Source: Acidobacteriaceae bacterium (GTDB lineage Bacteria > Acidobacteriota > Terriglobia > Terriglobales > Acidobacteriaceae). Taken from it: a DNA stretch of 64,000 bases. The stretch lies in NCBI GenBank assembly GCA_025462735.1, contig JAOAPC010000003.1, forward strand, positions 1 through 64,000, given 5' to 3'. Below the pieces are notes generated by a model. That model did not search any database. It was not told where the DNA came from and saw only the letters and a program-made list of their open reading frames with translations. This document shows, in pieces, positions 60,344 through 64,000 of the stretch (positions within the stretch are counted from its first letter, which is position 1; each line of letters starts with the position of its first letter). The translations under genes were made by a program, and so were the position numbers.

Positions 60344-62533
60344 ATGAATCGGACGCTATTTGTCACTCTGGTCTGCGCCTGCCTCGCTTTAACTGGAACC
60401 TTGGCCCAAGCCGCGGTTACTGTTTATCCCAACCCGGTACAGTTTGGAACTGTCCCTCTCAATTCGACCGGCTATCCCCCAGTACCCGTATACCTGAGTA
60501 ATTCGAGCGTGAATGCGGTCACCATTTCCAGCATCACGATTAGCGGAACAAGTAGCTCCAACTTCGGCTTGGGCACATGGACTTGCGTCGGAACTCTCTC
60601 CGGCAACCAAAGCTGCCAGATGTATCTGACTTTCACACCCTCTGCCATGGAAAGTATTACGGCGAACTTAGTGATCGCAGTTAGCGGCGTGACTACCCCG
60701 ATCACTATCCCCTTGCAGGGTGTGGGCGGAAATCCCATTCCTAACGTAACCTCGCTCTCGCCGTCCACTGTATATGTCAATAGCCCGACTACAACAATCA
60801 CCATCAACGGTTCGGGATTTGTGCCTTCGTCGGTAGCGATAGCCTATGTTCAGAACATCAATACCCCGTTGCCTACTACGTATGTGAGCGCAACTCAGAT
60901 CAAAGCTCAGGTACCCGATACGGCTTTGTCGAGTCTCGGCCAAGTTTCCTTATACGTTTCGAACCCGCAGCCAGGCGGTGGCACGGGCTCGGCCACTTTG
61001 CAGGTCGTCGGAGGGCAGCCCTCGATTAGTAACGTCAATCCAAGCTCGATAGACGCGGGAACTGCCTCGGAGCCAATCCTGATTACCGGTCAGAATTTCA
61101 TGAGCGGAGCGAAGTTACAGTGGAACGGCACAAGCATTCCGACCACGTTTGTGAGCTCCACGCAATTGCAGGTTCAACCGACTACCGCCCAACTGGCCAG
61201 CCCCGGGATAGTTCAGCTGTCCGTAATTAACCCGGCGCCGGGAACAGTTTCGCAATTCGTGAATTTCGACTTGACCGCTCCTATTACCATCACGGTCTTG
61301 GATCTCCCCGCGAATGATCTGGTGTGGGACCCCTTCGCACAAATGATCTATGCCTCTCTGCCCAGCAGCTACGGAACAAACGGAAATAGCATCGCCGTAA
61401 TTAATCCTTCCACGGGAGGTATAACGGGATACCATTTCGCAGGCAGCGAGCCCAACCAGCTGGCAATCGACAGCACTTCCAAATATCTCTACGTGGGCCT
61501 GAATGGGACTGGTTCGATACAGCGGCTGGCCCTTCCCGCCTTCACCCCCGACATCAACATCGGCCTCGGTAACACAAGCGACGCACAAGGCATCGCCGTA
61601 TCTCCCACGAATTCGCAGACCATCGCCGTAGCCGCCGGTGCGAACGGTTGCTGTTCAGGCGGAACACTCGAATTCTTTACCGGTTCGACCAAACTTGCCA
61701 GCTCCGTTAACTCAACCTCCTTCAGCCAACTGGTATTCGCCAACGGGACTACTCTCTACGGCTATTACCCTGGCAACCTGAGCCAAGTAAACGTCACTTC
61801 GACAGGTGGCACCCTAGGTCAGACTTGGAATGGCGTCGTAACTGGAAGTGCAATCAGTTATTCCGGCGGGTTGATCTTTGGCGGCGATGGTCAAGAATTT
61901 AATCCGGCAACCGGCCTGCTGAAGGGCACCTTCGACGTAAAACCTGTTACTTGTTGCAGCAGCAACGGCACTCAGCTCTTGTCGAATTCGTCCATCAACC
62001 GGGCATTCGTGCTCGGCCAGACTCGCTTCTTTAACTCGTTAGGCATTACCAGCTACAACCTTTCCCAGTTCACTCCCGTGGCTGTGGCCAACTTATCTGA
62101 ATTAAGTCCGCAGTACAACTCCTCTACTGTTTCCAAGTTCATGCAGTGGAGCACCAACGGAATGGCTTTCATTCTGACCAGTGGCTGTTGCGGAACGACC
62201 AGCTCTCAAGTTGTACTGGTGCAAAGCCCCACTCTAATGCTTACTCTGACCAGGACCGCCAGCACTGTCCCAGTGTCGAATTCCTTGAACCCTGCAACGG
62301 TTTCTCACGGTACTGGGAACTTCCGCATGACCGTGCGGGGCTCAGGATTTGTGCCCGGCACAGTTGTCACTTGGAACGGGAAGAAGATATCAGCGAGCTA
62401 TGTAAGCGCGAACCAGATGACGGTCTACGTAACTAAGGCCGCCGTCTCGTCTGCCGGCACGGCTACGATTGCGGTGCACAACCCGGCGCCGGGTGGAGGA
62501 AAGTCGAACACTCTTACCCTCACTATCAAGTAA
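60344..62533 (+). CDS. Exported IPT/TIG-domain protein with beta-propeller-like centre
   Basis: 729 aa, ATG with GGAG upstream. Signal peptide ~1-24. An ASH-like domain (~25-130, 'VYPNPVQFGTVPLNSTG'), two IPT/TIG domains (~132-225 and ~227-310: 'SPSTVYVNSPTTTITINGSGF', 'PSSIDAGTASEPILITGQNF'), a ~330-residue region with repeated 'IAV/LAID/VGLNGTGSIQR' strands like a YNCE/lactonase propeller, and a final IPT/TIG (~645-729). Cys pairs 'NGCCSGG', 'VTCCSSNG', 'SGCCGTT' suggest disulphides. Probably cell-surface or secreted; partner unknown. Confidence 0.85.
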   Translation: MNRTLFVTLVCACLALTGTLAQAAVTVYPNPVQFGTVPLNSTGYPPVPVYLSNSSVNAVTISSITISGTSSSNFGLGTWTCVGTLSGNQSCQMYLTFTPSAMESITANLVIAVSGVTTPITIPLQGVGGNPIPNVTSLSPSTVYVNSPTTTITINGSGFVPSSVAIAYVQNINTPLPTTYVSATQIKAQVPDTALSSLGQVSLYVSNPQPGGGTGSATLQVVGGQPSISNVNPSSIDAGTASEPILITGQNFMSGAKLQWNGTSIPTTFVSSTQLQVQPTTAQLASPGIVQLSVINPAPGTVSQFVNFDLTAPITITVLDLPANDLVWDPFAQMIYASLPSSYGTNGNSIAVINPSTGGITGYHFAGSEPNQLAIDSTSKYLYVGLNGTGSIQRLALPAFTPDINIGLGNTSDAQGIAVSPTNSQTIAVAAGANGCCSGGTLEFFTGSTKLASSVNSTSFSQLVFANGTTLYGYYPGNLSQVNVTSTGGTLGQTWNGVVTGSAISYSGGLIFGGDGQEFNPATGLLKGTFDVKPVTCCSSNGTQLLSNSSINRAFVLGQTRFFNSLGITSYNLSQFTPVAVANLSELSPQYNSSTVSKFMQWSTNGMAFILTSGCCGTTSSQVVLVQSPTLMLTLTRTASTVPVSNSLNPATVSHGTGNFRMTVRGSGFVPGTVVTWNGKKISASYVSANQMTVYVTKAAVSSAGTATIAVHNPAPGGGKSNTLTLTIK

Positions 62534-62553
62534 TAGGTTCGGTGTTTAATACG

Positions 62554-62598
62554 AGGCCCCATTTCTCACGTTGCGAGAAAGTGGGGCCTTATTATTTT
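62554..62598 (+). terminator. Rho-independent terminator
   Basis: Stem AGGCCCCATTTCTC with GAGAAAGTGGGGCCT (one bulged base), loop ACGTTGC, then TATTATTTTT. Ends the IPT/TIG gene, 20 bases after its stop, just before the convergent trmO stop. Confidence 0.8.
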
Positions 62599-63053
62599 TG
62601 TCGCGCTTCGGCTTCGGCTAGCCATCCACGGCGTAACTTTTCGGACGGAATGTTCGACAGGTAGGGTTTGATATCGAGGATAGGTGTCCCATCCAGCATG
62701 TCGACGCCGCGAACAGAAAGCTCGACGCCTTCGCGGCGAAGCAGCTCAACGGTCGTAAGTCCGATCGGGTTCGGACGTCGCGGAGACCGGGTCGCAAACA
62801 CGCCATGCGGCCGGTTGTCGGACGGCGGCGTTCCGAGTAAGTCGTCCCCGCGCAACTCGATCTTAGGGGAACGGTCGAACGCCCAGATGACAATGAGATG
62901 TGAGAAGCCCTCAATGTCCGTCAGCCCCGGCTCAAACTCAGCCAGTATCTTGAGGACACCATCTGCGTCGTGTTTAGCTCCCAGACCCTTCGGGACTTCG
63001 CTTGCGTCTTTGTATGGACTACTCACAAATCCGATGGGGCGTGAGGTGAACAT
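62592..63053 (-). CDS. trmO: tRNA (N6-threonylcarbamoyladenosine-37)-N6-methyltransferase-like
   Basis: 153 aa from ATG 63053 with GGAGG ~12 bases upstream. TsaA/TrmO/YaeB single beta-barrel domain: 'PIGFVSSPYKDASEVPKG', 'GFSHLIVIWAFDRS', 'GVFATRSPRRPNPIGLTTVELL' and 'VDMLDGTPILDIKPYL', the SAM-binding signature. Methylates t6A37 of tRNA-Thr in E. coli. The extra C-terminal domain of the E. coli enzyme is missing, as in many short homologues. The frame continues upstream to 63152 through repeat-like DNA. Confidence 0.88.
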   Translation of the reverse strand: MFTSRPIGFVSSPYKDASEVPKGLGAKHDADGVLKILAEFEPGLTDIEGFSHLIVIWAFDRSPKIELRGDDLLGTPPSDNRPHGVFATRSPRRPNPIGLTTVELLRREGVELSVRGVDMLDGTPILDIKPYLSNIPSEKLRRGWLAEAEARQK

Positions 63054-63200
63054 ATACGGGAAGGCCTCCGGTTCCCATACTAATGCCGGGTGCCCCGTCC
63101 TGTTTTCCACCGCTTCGGCTGCGGTCAAGGCAGGCTGTACCACTGTGCGCAAATTTTTCTTCTAGAAATGCGAAGCTAGTGCTATGGGTGGAGGTGGCCG

Positions 63201-64000
63201 ATGAAACGAGCAGCAAAGAAAACCACAACGATAAAAGTTGCGGGCGAGAAGAACGCGAAAGTCCTGCGCCTCAACGATCCAATTCGAATTGTTCCATTGC
63301 ACTTGCCGAGCGAGTTGTACCGACCGTCAGTAGGCATTGCTGCTGCTCCCGCGGCGCAACTCACCTACCGCCAGGGTCCGTTACTGGTCTCAGTAAAAGT
63401 GTTGACCATTTTCTGGGGGCAGGCGTGGCAGACAAGTCCGAACTCCGATCTGGCAAACCAGATCAACCAGTTTTTCAGCTTCGTGGTGAGCAGCGCATTA
63501 ATGGATCAGCTTGCGGAATACAGCGTGCCTGGGCAACCGATTGGGCGCGGATCGTTTATTGGCACGGTGAACATCAGCCAGCCCGCGCTCTCACACTCGG
63601 TCACTGATGCTGCGATTCAGACGATGTTGCAACAGGAGATCAACAACAACTCGTCGGTTCCCAAGCCCGACGCCAACACACTCTATTTCGTTTATCTTCC
63701 GCCGGGAACCGCGGTAGTGCAGGGCGGATCCCGTTCCTGCCAGGCTTTCTGCGGCTATCACGACACATTTGGTAGCGGCATCTACTACGCCGTGATGCCC
63801 TTCCCGAATTGCGCTGGGTGCCTGGGCGGCATGACTAACCTTGACGCCTTGACCTCCACCAGTTCGCACGAGTTCTGCGAAGCGATCACCGATCCGGTAC
63901 CGGGCCAGGGTTGGTACGACGACGCGCACGGCGAGATCGGCGACATCTGCGCCTGGCAGACAAAGAAACTAGGGAATTACACCGTACAGCTTGAGTGGTC
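63201..64000 (+). CDS. 'HExxExxTDP' family protein, partial at right edge
   Basis: At least 266 aa; the frame is open to the window end. Strong ribosome site GGAGGTGG before the ATG. No clear signal peptide (MKRAAKKTTTIKV start). C-terminal blocks match the protein at 51676: 'CGYHDTFGSGIYYAVMPFPNCAGC', then 'SHEFCEAITDPVPGQGWYDD' and 'HGEIGDICAW', with the H-E-x-x-E and GDxC arrangement. Resembles the putative metalloprotease-like secreted proteins of Acidobacteria; activity unproven. Confidence 0.72.
   Translation, partial: MKRAAKKTTTIKVAGEKNAKVLRLNDPIRIVPLHLPSELYRPSVGIAAAPAAQLTYRQGPLLVSVKVLTIFWGQAWQTSPNSDLANQINQFFSFVVSSALMDQLAEYSVPGQPIGRGSFIGTVNISQPALSHSVTDAAIQTMLQQEINNNSSVPKPDANTLYFVYLPPGTAVVQGGSRSCQAFCGYHDTFGSGIYYAVMPFPNCAGCLGGMTNLDALTSTSSHEFCEAITDPVPGQGWYDDAHGEIGDICAWQTKKLGNYTVQLEW

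Noticed and set aside
63054-63152. N-terminal extension of TrmO
   Set aside because: Coded by repeat-like DNA without family match; ATG 63053 has a GGAGG upstream and matches the family start.

Overview
This window looks like chromosomal DNA from a soil acidobacterium (Terriglobia/Koribacter-like). That is an inference from the gene content: an acidobacterial MXAN_5187-type protein, LptD, TonB/ExbB/ExbD, a type III polyketide synthase, IPT/TIG and 'HExxE...TDP' secreted proteins, and very many short palindromic repeats. It is a Gram-negative genome with fairly high G+C. No complete prophage or conjugative element is visible.

Layout. (1) 1-120: 5' end of a 16S rRNA gene leaving the left edge, with its leader and a good promoter behind it. 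(2) 887-4020: a tight four-gene minus-strand unit: DNA adenine methylase, HARE-HTH/Nudix protein, membrane protein with a degenerate PLD-like domain, and an NMNAT-like nucleotidyltransferase. It looks like a conflict (phage-defence or NAD-metabolism) cassette. (3) 4344-5735: tandem long-hairpin repeats, the last of which encloses a GIY-YIG nuclease gene. (4) 5945-49383: mostly housekeeping genes: purH, dienelactone hydrolase, fabG, antiporter, rpmB, FKBP, ridA, rel/spoT, gltX, lptD, larE, folding factors, a biotin-dependent carboxylase pair, a tonB-exbB-exbD-exbD set, secF-secD-yajC-tgt, pilT and thrS. (5) 49400-54300: an accessory region with two REP-associated tyrosine transposases (RAYTs), large REP arrays, a frameshifted PIN gene just before it, and a non-canonical tRNA gene. 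(6) 54438-58010: aminotransferase, type III PKS and FAD oxidoreductase, a small biosynthetic operon. (7) 58081-64000: redox genes, a frameshifted aldo/keto reductase, secreted proteins, trmO, and a gene that runs off the right edge.

Main points. The gene at 53900-53812 folds as an 8/4 'allo-tRNA': 8-bp acceptor stem, 4-bp T stem, long variable arm, G73 and anticodon AUC. Just downstream lies a segment antisense to its own D and anticodon arms, ending in a perfect terminator. A decayed second copy lies at 50326-50441. Both RAYTs and the GIY-YIG gene end inside the hairpin repeat they travel with, and all three are preceded by the same 16-bp palindrome of the type TGTGA-N6-TCACA. Palindromic repeats also sit in frame inside essential genes (thrS twice, tgt, fabG) and an RDD protein, as the Rickettsia palindromic elements do. 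Several hairpin families are dispersed in the intergenic DNA.
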